A stretch of 25,207 nt of DNA from a virus. Shown piece by piece: positions 7,807 through 15,884 of this stretch (positions within the stretch are counted from its first letter, which is position 1; each line of letters starts with the position of its first letter). Under the pieces are notes generated by a model. The model saw only the letters and a program-made list of their open reading frames with translations, was not told the origin of the DNA and did no database searches. The stretch is taken from the IMG/VR virus record IMGVR_UViG_3300025886_000147, positions 1 through 25,207 of that record; one strand, 5' to 3'. Position numbers and translations under genes: made by a program.

Positions 7807-8613
7807 ATGGCAACAGTATATATTAAACCAGGTTCAGGTACAGGCACAGGAACACTAGCTGATCCTTATTTTTATAATCAATTAGGTACAGCAGAAACAG
7901 CAGCTGGAAACGGAGGTACTATTTATTTCACAGATGGAGATTATAGTATAAACACGGCTACAACATTGTGGAGAGCATCAGGGGTAAATTATGAAAGCTT
8001 AAACTTATATGGTGCTAAATTAACCACCACTAACACGGCATCAGCAAATACAGTCTATGTTGGTCAAAATGCAGGAGGGGGTGGAGCTAATACTTTTCAG
8101 AAATTTGTAGTTGAAAATTTAAGATTCGGAATTGATGCAGCAGTAAAACCCACTATAAAAAATAATAAATTTATTTCTTCGACTGCACTTACAGGTAATG
8201 TTTACGGATCTATAACATTAAATACAGCGGGGGCTGGAGCAGATTTTACAGACAACTCTATAAGCCTATCTTTTACAGGAGCTGCTAAGACATTATTTAA
8301 TAACTTTACTAGTGTCACTATGGAGCGTAATAGTATTTATCTAGGTCTTACAGCTATTACATCAGGCACAGTCACATCTGCACTTCCCTCATCAGGAATG
8401 AAAAATAATGTGTGGATGAGCGATGACACAGCGGCTTGTAATTTAACATTAGCATCAGCGTCTACATTTAGTTGCTTCCACCAAATTGGTAGTAGTAACA
8501 CGAGTGGAGGGACTGACAATGTATTCTCCGATCCATTATTCGTAGACCCAGCAAATGATGACCTTCGCCTCCGCCCATCCTCACCTTGCATCGGTGCTGG
8601 AACAGCAAGCTAA
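7807..8613 (+). CDS. Right-handed beta-helix protein, putative tail spike
   Basis: A 268-residue protein with the signature of a right-handed beta-helix (pectate-lyase-like). It begins MATVYIKPGSGTGTGTLADP and has repeated short strands with Asn-rich turns (PTIKNNKFISS, ADFTDNSISLSF, VTMERNSIYLGL). The end, DPLFVDPANDDLRLRPSSP then CIGAGTA, is a typical beta-helix terminus. No signal peptide. No SD before ATG 7807. The gene is AT-rich through most of its length, but the last 90 bases return to the genome style. Such proteins bind or cleave surface polysaccharide; no catalytic residues can be assigned by eye, so enzymatic activity is open. Confidence 0.7.
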   Translation: MATVYIKPGSGTGTGTLADPYFYNQLGTAETAAGNGGTIYFTDGDYSINTATTLWRASGVNYESLNLYGAKLTTTNTASANTVYVGQNAGGGGANTFQKFVVENLRFGIDAAVKPTIKNNKFISSTALTGNVYGSITLNTAGAGADFTDNSISLSFTGAAKTLFNNFTSVTMERNSIYLGLTAITSGTVTSALPSSGMKNNVWMSDDTAACNLTLASASTFSCFHQIGSSNTSGGTDNVFSDPLFVDPANDDLRLRPSSPCIGAGTAS

Positions 8614-8619
8614 GTAGTC

Positions 8620-8826
8620 ATGGCACAGCAAAAATTAGGACGGAAGGATTACTCCATCGCTGTTAAGACAGGGACGGATGCGAATAAGTCGAAGTTTAAA
8701 AAGGAGGCTACGCAAGGTGAATACTACTTTGCTACCGACACTAAAAAACTTTACCTGGCAGAAACTACTGCTGGTGCTTCCGATTCTACTTTAGCTGAAT
8801 TTACTCCATCTGCTACTGGTCAATGA
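8620..8826 (+). CDS. Free-standing fibre N-terminal attachment module
   Basis: A 68-residue protein that is almost entirely a copy of the first 58 residues of the next gene: from KLGRKDY to the final Phe, 42 of 57 aligned residues are identical by eye. The pattern KTGTDANKSKFKKEATQGEY, ATDTKKLYLAETT resembles the N-terminal domain of trimeric tail proteins such as the major tropism determinant (GE..VATDT..LYV). Its TGA overlaps the next ATG (ATGA). It could be a decoration or adaptor subunit sharing the partner's docking site, or the remnant of a fibre that lost its distal domain. Confidence 0.7.
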   Translation: MAQQKLGRKDYSIAVKTGTDANKSKFKKEATQGEYYFATDTKKLYLAETTAGASDSTLAEFTPSATGQ

Positions 8827-10340
8827 AGTTAGGTCGTAAAGATTACACCATCTCTGTTAAAACAGGGACTGATGCGAACAAAGCAAAGTTCAAAAAGGAA
8901 TGTGTCCAAGGTGAAATATATCATGCCACTGACACAGGATTCTTTTACATTGCTGAAGTAACGGCTGGTGCGAGCGATGCTACTTTAAGTAAGTTTGGAG
9001 CACCTGCATTCGCAAACCAATACAGCGTAAGCTTTGATGGTACGGATGATTACATGACTACCGATAACTCGGTTTTAAACTTTTATAATACAGGAGGAAG
9101 TATATCAGCGTGGATTAAACCTTCTAGTGTAACTGGTACTGGAACAGACCCTTTTAAGAACCGTTCAATCATCAATAAGGGTAATGTGTATTTGAGTTTA
9201 AATGTAGATGAGTCGGGTTATCCAGCTCTATATTTTTACGATGGAGCTGTTCGAGAAGTTGTAGCTACAACACAAGTTTCCACTTCGTCTTGGATGCACA
9301 TTTGTGCTACCTGGTCAACAACAGGTTCATCAATCTATGTCAACGGAACATCTGAAGCAACTTCAAGTAATACTCCAGCTAATATAACTTCTAGTCAAAC
9401 AGGAGCTACTGTTTATATGGGTAGGACACCGACTGTTTGGGATTACTTTGGGGGTTTGATTGATGAATTAGCGGTATTTAATACTGAGTTATCATCGTCT
9501 AATGTTTCAACAATTTATAATAGTGGAGTGCCAAGCGATATATCTGCGTTGAGTCCTGTAAACTGGTGGAGAATGGGTGATAATGATGGCGGTACAGGCA
9601 ATACAATCACTGATCAAGGTAGCGGAAGTAACAATACTACACTATTCAACAGTATTACCTTCTCAACAAGTGTACCTGAATATGTATTCAACCAATACAG
9701 CGTAAGCTTTGATGGTAGTGATGATTATATGGATATACCTGATAGCACAGCTTTAGAAACCACAGCGTTTACATGGAGTGCTTGGTTTTATTGCACAGCT
9801 ATTGATCGGTATAATCTCATAGTGGATTCTGCAACTAGCACACAAACTACTAACGGTTACATACTGTTTATAAGAAACTCAAACAATAAGATTGTTTTTG
9901 GTTCTTATAGCTCTACTGATTACTTAGATTCCACTACCGCAGTTACAGCTAATACATGGTTTCATGTTGCCGCTACTCACGAAGCAGGAAGTGATAAACT
10001 TTATGTTAACGGTTCTCTTGAGGCGAGTGGGTCTGCTTCTAATTTTAATACCACTGATGCCGTTAATTTAAGAATCGGTTCTAGCTCAGTATACGGTCTG
10101 TACCACCAAGGTTTAATTGATGAAGTAGCGTTCTTTAACTCTGCTTTATCTGCATCTAATATAACTTCCATCTACAACAGCGGTGTACCAAACGACCTTA
10201 CTTCATTAAGCCCTGTTGGATGGTGGAGAATGGGTGAAAACGACGGTGGAACAGGAACAACTATAACTGACCAAGGAAGCGGAGGTAACAACGGAACACT
10301 TACCAACGGCCCAACTTACTCAACCACAGTACCATCTTAA
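8823..10340 (+). CDS. Tail protein with two tandem LamG/ConA-like lectin domains
   Basis: A 505-residue putative receptor-binding protein. Residues 1-60 are the attachment module shared with the upstream gene. Residues 65-289 and 290-505 are two tandem concanavalin-A-like (LamG, Laminin_G_3 type) domains, each with the order NQYSVSFDG..DYM, AW, W.H.(C/A)AT, (I/L)YVNG, G.(I/L)DE(L/V)A.FN, (I/S)YNSGVP and a C-terminal WWRMG.NDGGTG. These jelly-roll domains bind glycans. The repeats are 225 codons apart and share exact DNA at their starts, so the second arose by in-frame duplication. No signal peptide. Position among fibre genes supports host-surface binding. Confidence 0.85.
   Translation: MKLGRKDYTISVKTGTDANKAKFKKECVQGEIYHATDTGFFYIAEVTAGASDATLSKFGAPAFANQYSVSFDGTDDYMTTDNSVLNFYNTGGSISAWIKPSSVTGTGTDPFKNRSIINKGNVYLSLNVDESGYPALYFYDGAVREVVATTQVSTSSWMHICATWSTTGSSIYVNGTSEATSSNTPANITSSQTGATVYMGRTPTVWDYFGGLIDELAVFNTELSSSNVSTIYNSGVPSDISALSPVNWWRMGDNDGGTGNTITDQGSGSNNTTLFNSITFSTSVPEYVFNQYSVSFDGSDDYMDIPDSTALETTAFTWSAWFYCTAIDRYNLIVDSATSTQTTNGYILFIRNSNNKIVFGSYSSTDYLDSTTAVTANTWFHVAATHEAGSDKLYVNGSLEASGSASNFNTTDAVNLRIGSSSVYGLYHQGLIDEVAFFNSALSASNITSIYNSGVPNDLTSLSPVGWWRMGENDGGTGTTITDQGSGGNNGTLTNGPTYSTTVPS
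9015..9717 (+). repeat. Intragenic direct repeat marking the LamG duplication
   Basis: The 28 bases at 9015-9042 are identical to 9690-9717. The copies are exactly 675 bases (225 codons) apart and each lies at the start of a LamG domain. The rest of the two domains has diverged more in DNA than in protein. This shows a duplication event within the fibre gene or conversion between copies. Confidence 0.9.
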
Positions 10341-10346
10341 TAAATT

Positions 10347-10586
10347 ATGAGCAGAAAATATGTAATAATAAATGCGGACGAAGTTGACTCCGTTGATTTT
10401 AGTAAGGTGGATGAGACGAGCGAAAATACAGTTAGATTCTCAACCGATGGTAGTCAGACATTCGTTAAGTTTGATTCGGACACAACACCTTCATTTTTGG
10501 AAGGTAAAACGCAATACTCCCATTCTGAGATACTCACCGTATTAAGCGGAGACGAGTGGACTCCTGACGAACCTCCTGGCGAATGA
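10347..10586 (+). CDS. Small acidic protein of unknown function
   Basis: A 79-residue acidic protein (KYVIINADEVDSVDFSKV, ending GDEWTPDEPPGE). The first strand followed by charged turns suggests a small alpha/beta domain. It follows the LamG protein by 6 bases, and its stop overlaps the lipoprotein start (ATGA). No family is recognised. A fibre chaperone or accessory role is possible from position only. Confidence 0.55.
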   Translation: MSRKYVIINADEVDSVDFSKVDETSENTVRFSTDGSQTFVKFDSDTTPSFLEGKTQYSHSEILTVLSGDEWTPDEPPGE

Positions 10587-11041
10587 TCTACACCGCCATA
10601 CTATTATTGGCGTTGTGCCTCACGGGGTGCAGTTTGCGCTCTGTCTACCCAACACTTGGCGGTATAGCTGGAGGTGGAGTAGGTAGTCTAGGTGGCCCAG
10701 GCACTGCGGCATTAGGTGCTGGTGCTGGTGTCCTAGCTGGTGAGGCATTAAAGAACAAAGATGCACTAATCGAAGCAGAAGAAAAACTTGATTTACTTAC
10801 ACACGGAGATGTGAGCGAGCTTGTTGCAAAGGGCATGGAGAGTCACAAAACAGGCTTTGATGCCTTCACCTCCTACATAAAAAAGATTCTTATCGGAGCG
10901 GCCATCCTCCTTGGTGGCTACCTCGCCATCCCAATCTTCGTAGCAAAAAGAACTGCCCGTCAGTGTTCCCAAACCGAAGCAATTAAACATCAGACTCGCG
11001 CACCATTTCCTGTAAAACCACCCTCCCGTGAAAAATCTTAA
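10583..11041 (+). CDS. Putative lipoprotein with glycine-zipper segment and membrane helix
   Basis: A 152-residue protein with a short hydrophobic signal and a lipobox LTGC at residues 13-16, so Cys16 should be lipidated after signal cleavage. A Gly/Ala-rich stretch (about 25-53, LGGIAGGGVGSLGGPG) resembles a glycine zipper. A charged helical part follows, then a second hydrophobic helix at about 102-121 and a basic, Pro-rich end. Being both lipidated and membrane-spanning, it could bridge membranes in lysis (spanin-like) or block superinfection. It does not match a classical Rz/Rz1 pair. It is coupled to the upstream gene, and two membrane micro-proteins follow. Confidence 0.6.
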   Translation: MIYTAILLLALCLTGCSLRSVYPTLGGIAGGGVGSLGGPGTAALGAGAGVLAGEALKNKDALIEAEEKLDLLTHGDVSELVAKGMESHKTGFDAFTSYIKKILIGAAILLGGYLAIPIFVAKRTARQCSQTEAIKHQTRAPFPVKPPSREKS

Positions 11042-11144
11042 ATTATTAGCAGATCAATTCTCAACTCTTTCAAAGAAAGCAAAGATGTTTACTGTTTTAG
11101 CCGGCCTAGTGGTTGGCATTATAATCCTCGATTGGCTTTTCTAA
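11028..11144 (+). CDS. Micro-protein with one membrane helix
   Basis: A 38-residue ORF starts at GTG 11028, 14 bases inside the lipoprotein gene, and ends at TAA 11142-11144. An amphipathic, basic N-terminal half (LADQFSTLSKKAKM) is followed by a hydrophobic helix (FTVLAGLVVGIIILDWLF). Its last base is the A of the next ATG. Its size, single helix and place beside the holin-like gene suggest a role in lysis or at the membrane. The GTG start is the only in-frame start giving the whole helix with its basic head. Confidence 0.5.
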   Translation: MKNLKLLADQFSTLSKKAKMFTVLAGLVVGIIILDWLF

Positions 11145-11287
11145 TGGACCGAACTGCACTAGCCGGAGCCGGTGGATCGCTTGCTAGTATAAGCGGATCT
11201 TTCCATGAACTAATCGGTATTATTGCCGGTGGAATGACGATTATTTACATGGCGGTCAAGATTTACCAAGAGGTGAAGAAGAAGTGA
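11144..11287 (+). CDS. Putative small holin-like membrane protein
   Basis: A 47-residue protein starting at ATG 11144 (TAATG overlap) and ending at TGA 11285-11287, which overlaps the GTG of the nozzle gene. A short polar N-terminus (ASISGSFHELI) is followed by one hydrophobic helix (IGIIAGGMTIIYMAVKIY) and a basic tail (QEVKKK). A single helix with a charged C-terminus and this length fit small holins, and the helix pattern resembles holin-like proteins of marine phages. No endolysin is next to it in the window, so the assignment is tentative. Confidence 0.5.
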   Translation: MDRTALAGAGGSLASISGSFHELIGIIAGGMTIIYMAVKIYQEVKKK

Positions 11288-13725
11288 GCCGGTATCGATC
11301 ATACGGCAAACTAGACGATCCATTCACATCGGAAGGGGATACCTTCTTTTTGCGGATGAATGCCCGTCTGCGGCCTAACCAGTTAAAGCCTGGTGAGGTA
11401 GCATTGTCGAAGAATGGTCGAATGAATAAGGATGGAACTTGGCAGACTCGGAAGGGGCTTTCTACTCTGTTCGGCTCAATTACATCGGGGACAAATGCGA
11501 TCCGATTGCCTTACATTATTTTATCGGCCCAACGGCAGAGCAATGTAGTAACCTTAATTTTAAGCACTACACCTTCGCTTTCTTTTATACCTGGTGAAGA
11601 TTTCCACATCGATGACCTAGATGCATCAGTCGATGGCACTCGCACTTTAGCATCGGTTAATTTTACGACTAAGACTCTGACTTTTGCAAACAGCGGAGCG
11701 GATACCACTTTTACCATTAAAGGCGAGAATGTGGGAAATACTTCAGTGGTAAGTTCGGGGACGGCCATCGGTACAACTTTAAATTTTACCCTCAACGACA
11801 ACGGAGTAAACGAAGTATTCGGATCGGCAGTCTTTTCAGATGCCACATCGAATAACGATGATTATATTTTTACCGCTACTGATACCACCTGTATCATTCT
11901 TCGTCTGAAAGATTCTGCACTTTTTAAGTGTCGGTATGAGGCGGGTGGGGAATCAGTCGATGGACCGGTTCAATTGACTCAGGGACTCGGGAAGATGTAT
12001 ATCTTTAGGACTCGTCAGACAACTCTCGAGGCCAGTCCCGAGGTTCAGCGAGTGGATATATCCTCCGCCTCGCAAAGCAGTCAAACAATAACTGTAAACG
12101 CCACGGCACATGGCCGAACCGCAAATGATTATGTTACCTTAACCGGTTTAGGAAATTGGACTGATAACCCTAACGACTGCTATCAGATTGAGACAGCATC
12201 GACAAATCAGTTTACCGTCAAAATGGCAACATCGCAGACCACAACATTTAATGTTTCCGGCGCACAGGTTGAATTTTTCTTGGACTTCACTAAAGTCGCA
12301 AATGGAACTTATACCGCACCCGTTTATCTGACTGATACCACAACAGTCGCACAGGACGGAGTGGTAACCATGGATATAAATTCTCACGGCCTGTCCGCTG
12401 GTGATGATTTAACCATCCAGTCAGGTACAAGCCCATTCGACCTCTTTACGAATCAAAAAACTCGTGTTTCCAATGTCCCGAATGCAAATCAATTTCAGTT
12501 TAACTTAGAAGTCGCTAATGTATCCCTCGGAGATTCCAAGACTTTAACAGTTAATAAACCCCTAGCAGTCGGAAAAGGCTACATCCACCAACCCGCCGCA
12601 CCTTGGGGAATCGTTCACGAACGAAGGCTTTGGATGCCTTACTGGTACACCTCGGCTACCACTCCAGCGGACCGAGGAATAAGGGATGAGATTGTAGCAT
12701 CTGACATTATGGATTTCGATACCGTGGATGTAATCGGCAATCAGTTTAGACCATCTGCCGGGCAAAGCGATTACTTGGTCCAGCTTACTCCATTCACTAA
12801 GGATTCGCTCGTAGTATTTAATCGAAAATCGATCCATCTAATGAGTGGGATAAGCGGATCTCTTGCCGATGTTTCGACCAATGTGGTAACCACAGAAATC
12901 GGATGCTCGGCAAGGAAGTCAGTGGTCCAAGTGGCAAATCAAATAATGTTTCTATCCGACCAAGGTATTTATGCGGTCGAGTTCCTCGATGAATATAATT
13001 TACGGGGAACAGGCACTCCAATATCGGAAACCATCCAGCCCTTTATCGACCGAATTAATCAGGATTATGTTCATCTATCTTGCGGAGTTTACTTCGATAA
13101 TCGTTACTGGCTGGCGTTACCGCTAGACATTGCGCCAGGGAGCGGAGATGCAACTAAACTCAACACTATAATTGTGTACAGCTTTCTTAACGGAGGCTTT
13201 GAAAGCATCGACACAGTTAATTCAACCGAGTTTGCGATCCGTGAATTAATAGTCGGCAAAGAAGGTTCTCAGAATGCTTTATATCTTACCACAGAAGAAG
13301 GGGGCATCCACAAAGTCGATGGAGCAGATGGAGGGGATGTGGTAAGTATGTCCGCCGGTCAGGCGGTTCCCGAAACAATAGCAGTCGTTTCTCAATGCAC
13401 CACCCGACAATATGATGCCGATACTGCCGATAGGAAAATGTTTTCCCGTTCCGAGCTACATATAAAAAGCTCAGATCAAGGACTTTCCGATGGCGATATT
13501 AGTTTTATAACTGAAGACCCCGACTCCACAACATCGGCCACATCGATCTCCACTCTGCTAGGTTCAACTTTACCGGCAAACGAGGATTCTTCCATCCGAT
13601 TGGGAGTAAGAAAAAGAGGATTCGGAATACAGACAGACTTTAAGCCCACAGTGGGCAGACCATTTTTACGGGCAGTTAAGATCGATGCCCGAGTAACAGA
13701 CAGAAGCACGACATCCATTTCATAG
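11284..13725 (+). CDS. Tail nozzle (tubular-protein-B-like) protein with FCCH-type inserts
   Basis: An 813-residue protein starting at GTG 11284. Its N-terminal LRPNQLKPGEVALSKNGRM then DGTWQTRKGL matches the opening of tail nozzle proteins (the T7 gp12 type, LP.G.....N.R...G....R.G). The later part has propeller-like blades: WGIVHERRLWM, SLVVFNRKSIHLMSG, and VQVANQIMFLSDQGIYAV with a conserved GC.A..S. Two inserted beta modules at about 258-332 and 355-412 (ITVNATAHGRTANDYVTLTG; VTMDINSHGLSAGDDLTIQS) resemble the FCCH domain also found in the capsid protein. The nozzle closes the tail tube and carries fibres. Its position before the collar fibre and ejection genes fits. Confidence 0.8.
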   Translation: MSRYRSYGKLDDPFTSEGDTFFLRMNARLRPNQLKPGEVALSKNGRMNKDGTWQTRKGLSTLFGSITSGTNAIRLPYIILSAQRQSNVVTLILSTTPSLSFIPGEDFHIDDLDASVDGTRTLASVNFTTKTLTFANSGADTTFTIKGENVGNTSVVSSGTAIGTTLNFTLNDNGVNEVFGSAVFSDATSNNDDYIFTATDTTCIILRLKDSALFKCRYEAGGESVDGPVQLTQGLGKMYIFRTRQTTLEASPEVQRVDISSASQSSQTITVNATAHGRTANDYVTLTGLGNWTDNPNDCYQIETASTNQFTVKMATSQTTTFNVSGAQVEFFLDFTKVANGTYTAPVYLTDTTTVAQDGVVTMDINSHGLSAGDDLTIQSGTSPFDLFTNQKTRVSNVPNANQFQFNLEVANVSLGDSKTLTVNKPLAVGKGYIHQPAAPWGIVHERRLWMPYWYTSATTPADRGIRDEIVASDIMDFDTVDVIGNQFRPSAGQSDYLVQLTPFTKDSLVVFNRKSIHLMSGISGSLADVSTNVVTTEIGCSARKSVVQVANQIMFLSDQGIYAVEFLDEYNLRGTGTPISETIQPFIDRINQDYVHLSCGVYFDNRYWLALPLDIAPGSGDATKLNTIIVYSFLNGGFESIDTVNSTEFAIRELIVGKEGSQNALYLTTEEGGIHKVDGADGGDVVSMSAGQAVPETIAVVSQCTTRQYDADTADRKMFSRSELHIKSSDQGLSDGDISFITEDPDSTTSATSISTLLGSTLPANEDSSIRLGVRKRGFGIQTDFKPTVGRPFLRAVKIDARVTDRSTTSIS

Positions 13726-13734
13726 GAGAAACAT

Positions 13735-14484
13735 ATGGCAGTATTATCAACAGGACAGAGTTTTGCGAGTGGCGATCAAGTCACCGCACAGAAATTAATT
13801 GATATTGTCGGCCAAGCGTATTTTACCTCGGCGGCAGATACGACTGACAATTCGACACTTACTTTAGGTTCGAGTAAATTAAAAGTTAAGGATGCTGGAA
13901 TCACAGCGACCCAGTTGGCCACGGATTCCGTCATCACCGCAAAGATTCAAGATGGAGCAGTAACAGCCGCCAAGCTAGATGCTGGAGCAGTAAGTGTTCT
14001 CATGCCAACGGCATCAATTATGCCGTACGCCGGTTCATCTGCCCCAACCGGTTATTTATTGTGTGATGGTGCGGCAATTTCACGCTCCACTTATTCGACT
14101 CTTTTTGGACTGCTGGCAACCACCTACGGATCGGGAGATGGTTCATCGACTTTTAATATCCCCGACCTTCGAGGCCGAGTAATTGCCGGACAGGATGATA
14201 TGGGCGGAGCATCTGCTAATCGATTAACTGGTTTAACTGGTGGAGTTGACGGAGATGTTTTAGGCGGATCAGGAGGTGCTGAAACTCACACACTAAGCAC
14301 AGCAGAAATGCCCTCTCATACGCACGATACTGGTAATATAGCGGGAACAGGGCCTTATGCAGAATCAGGTGATGTTAGTGGTGGTAGTGTCGCACAAAAT
14401 TTAACTACACTTCCTACAGGCGGAGGCGGAGCGCACAACAATGTCCAGCCTACCATCATTTTAAATTACATAATAAAGACTTAA
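13735..14484 (+). CDS. Short tail fibre with phage tail collar domain
   Basis: A 249-residue protein behind a strong SD (AGGAG). Residues 57-86 are a short repeat (ATQLATDSVITAKIQDGAVT) that forms trimeric shafts in fibres. Residues 94-150 are a textbook tail collar domain: SIMPYAGSSAPTGYLLCDGA, then YSTLFGLLATTYG and FNIPDLRGRVIAG. The C-terminus has MPSHTHD (His195, His197) and AHNNVQPTIILNYIIKT, the His-containing metal-binding tip and final strand seen in T4 gp12-like and other collar fibres. It probably sits at the tail tip and binds the host surface. Confidence 0.92.
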   Translation: MAVLSTGQSFASGDQVTAQKLIDIVGQAYFTSAADTTDNSTLTLGSSKLKVKDAGITATQLATDSVITAKIQDGAVTAAKLDAGAVSVLMPTASIMPYAGSSAPTGYLLCDGAAISRSTYSTLFGLLATTYGSGDGSSTFNIPDLRGRVIAGQDDMGGASANRLTGLTGGVDGDVLGGSGGAETHTLSTAEMPSHTHDTGNIAGTGPYAESGDVSGGSVAQNLTTLPTGGGGAHNNVQPTIILNYIIKT

Positions 14485-14485
14485 T

Positions 14486-15880
14486 ATGGAATTCATAAAA
14501 AAATTAATCGGGCCATCGGAAGAGGAAATTGCAGAAGAAGCAGAGATGCGTTTAAATCTAGTACAACAGGCCCAAATAGCTCCCCAGCAAGTAACTCGCT
14601 CAAAAGACCCGCTTTCCCACCAATACGGGGACACCCATGTTCAAATGCGTCGGCGTACAAACCCAAGCCATTTTCCCGACACCAACCCCGAGCATTTTAA
14701 TCAGGATATTTCGCAAGACCAGGTAATAAAATATTTAGCCGAACAATCGCCAAGCGGGGAATCGTTAGCGTACATCAATCCGATCGAACGGGAACTTCTC
14801 ATGCTCTCCGGCGCAAAGGGTAAAATGACAAAAGATGGAATAGTTTCCTTCGCCCCCGAAGATCCGCTCAAACAGGCGGCCATGCTTCTTAATACTGCCG
14901 CACCGGAAGGTGAAGGATTAGCGTACATTAATCAACAAGAAGCTCAAATGCTAAAGGATGCCGGTGGAGCGGGTGAACCGGTCAACTCCTCGGGAGTACC
15001 TTCCTTCTTCTTGCAGAAACTCTTTGGAGGTGGAAAAGCACCCCCTCCCTTACCCGAATTTAATGTCGGCAAATCTGCCCGAGATTATGTTGGAGCAATG
15101 GCCGACTCAGGACTTCAGGACCAGCTTTTAGGAGTTCGCCAGCAATACGATCCACAGTACCAAGATTTACAGATGGGACTCGCCAAACGAGCCGCCGATC
15201 CGATGGCCAGCCTAGCAGAATCAAATGCCATGCGTTCACAGAACTTCGGGGCGAGGATGGCGGAAAGACAGGCGGGTTCAGATATTTCTATGCTTGGTCG
15301 ATTTGGTGCGGACTTAAACCAGGCTTATCGTGCATCCGATCCACTCATGCAAGCTCGTACACAGCAAGCTAACCAGTTAGCCGAACAGGCTTTCAATGAA
15401 GCACAAATGACTGACCTATCGCCCGAAATGAGACGGCGAGCCACTCAGTCCGCTCGTGAAGGATTAGTGGCGAGGGGTAGGGGGATGGATAATGCGGGCA
15501 TTGCCGCCGAGGCGATGAGCCGAGAGGATTATTTACGAAAAATTATAGGCGAAAATCGAGACGATGCAATGAAGTTTGGCGGGTATGCATCAAGCATGAA
15601 TAAAGCAACCTCAGTCGATCCACTGGCTATGCTTCGAGGTGGAAGTAATTACACCGCCCAAGGATTCGGAGAAAGATCCGCATTGTTTGGATTACCACAG
15701 GAATCTGCCACTCGGATAAATCCTGATGCTGGTGTTAATATCGGAATGCAAGCATACGCAAATAAAGCGAACTACGATGCGGCCAACTATGCCGCCCGAG
15801 AAAATGCGGCGAGTGGAATGGCACAGGGTTTATTTGGTGCGATTGGATCATTAGGCGGTGGATATCTAAGCAGAGGATAA
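14486..15880 (+). CDS. Putative internal virion (ejection) protein 1
   Basis: A 464-residue, Gln/Ala-rich, mostly helical protein with a Gly-rich C-terminal hydrophobic patch (GLFGAIGSLGGGYLSRG). It starts 1 base after the collar fibre. An internal repeat with a 51-residue period is seen at about 90 and 141: SGESLAYINPIERELLMLSG versus EGEGLAYINQQEAQMLKDAG, each followed by G(I/V).SF. Such AYI.P.E...L...GG repeats occur in other marine phage proteins. The position ahead of two more large helical proteins fits the order of internal core proteins ejected into the host. The function is inferred from order and composition. Confidence 0.55.
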   Translation: MEFIKKLIGPSEEEIAEEAEMRLNLVQQAQIAPQQVTRSKDPLSHQYGDTHVQMRRRTNPSHFPDTNPEHFNQDISQDQVIKYLAEQSPSGESLAYINPIERELLMLSGAKGKMTKDGIVSFAPEDPLKQAAMLLNTAAPEGEGLAYINQQEAQMLKDAGGAGEPVNSSGVPSFFLQKLFGGGKAPPPLPEFNVGKSARDYVGAMADSGLQDQLLGVRQQYDPQYQDLQMGLAKRAADPMASLAESNAMRSQNFGARMAERQAGSDISMLGRFGADLNQAYRASDPLMQARTQQANQLAEQAFNEAQMTDLSPEMRRRATQSAREGLVARGRGMDNAGIAAEAMSREDYLRKIIGENRDDAMKFGGYASSMNKATSVDPLAMLRGGSNYTAQGFGERSALFGLPQESATRINPDAGVNIGMQAYANKANYDAANYAARENAASGMAQGLFGAIGSLGGGYLSRG

Positions 15881-15884
15881 AATT

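Noticed and set aside
8620-10340. A diversity-generating retroelement, because of the Mtd-like N-terminus and a repeated domain
   Set aside because: There is no reverse transcriptase and no template/variable repeat pair with A-specific differences; the repeat is a whole-domain duplication.
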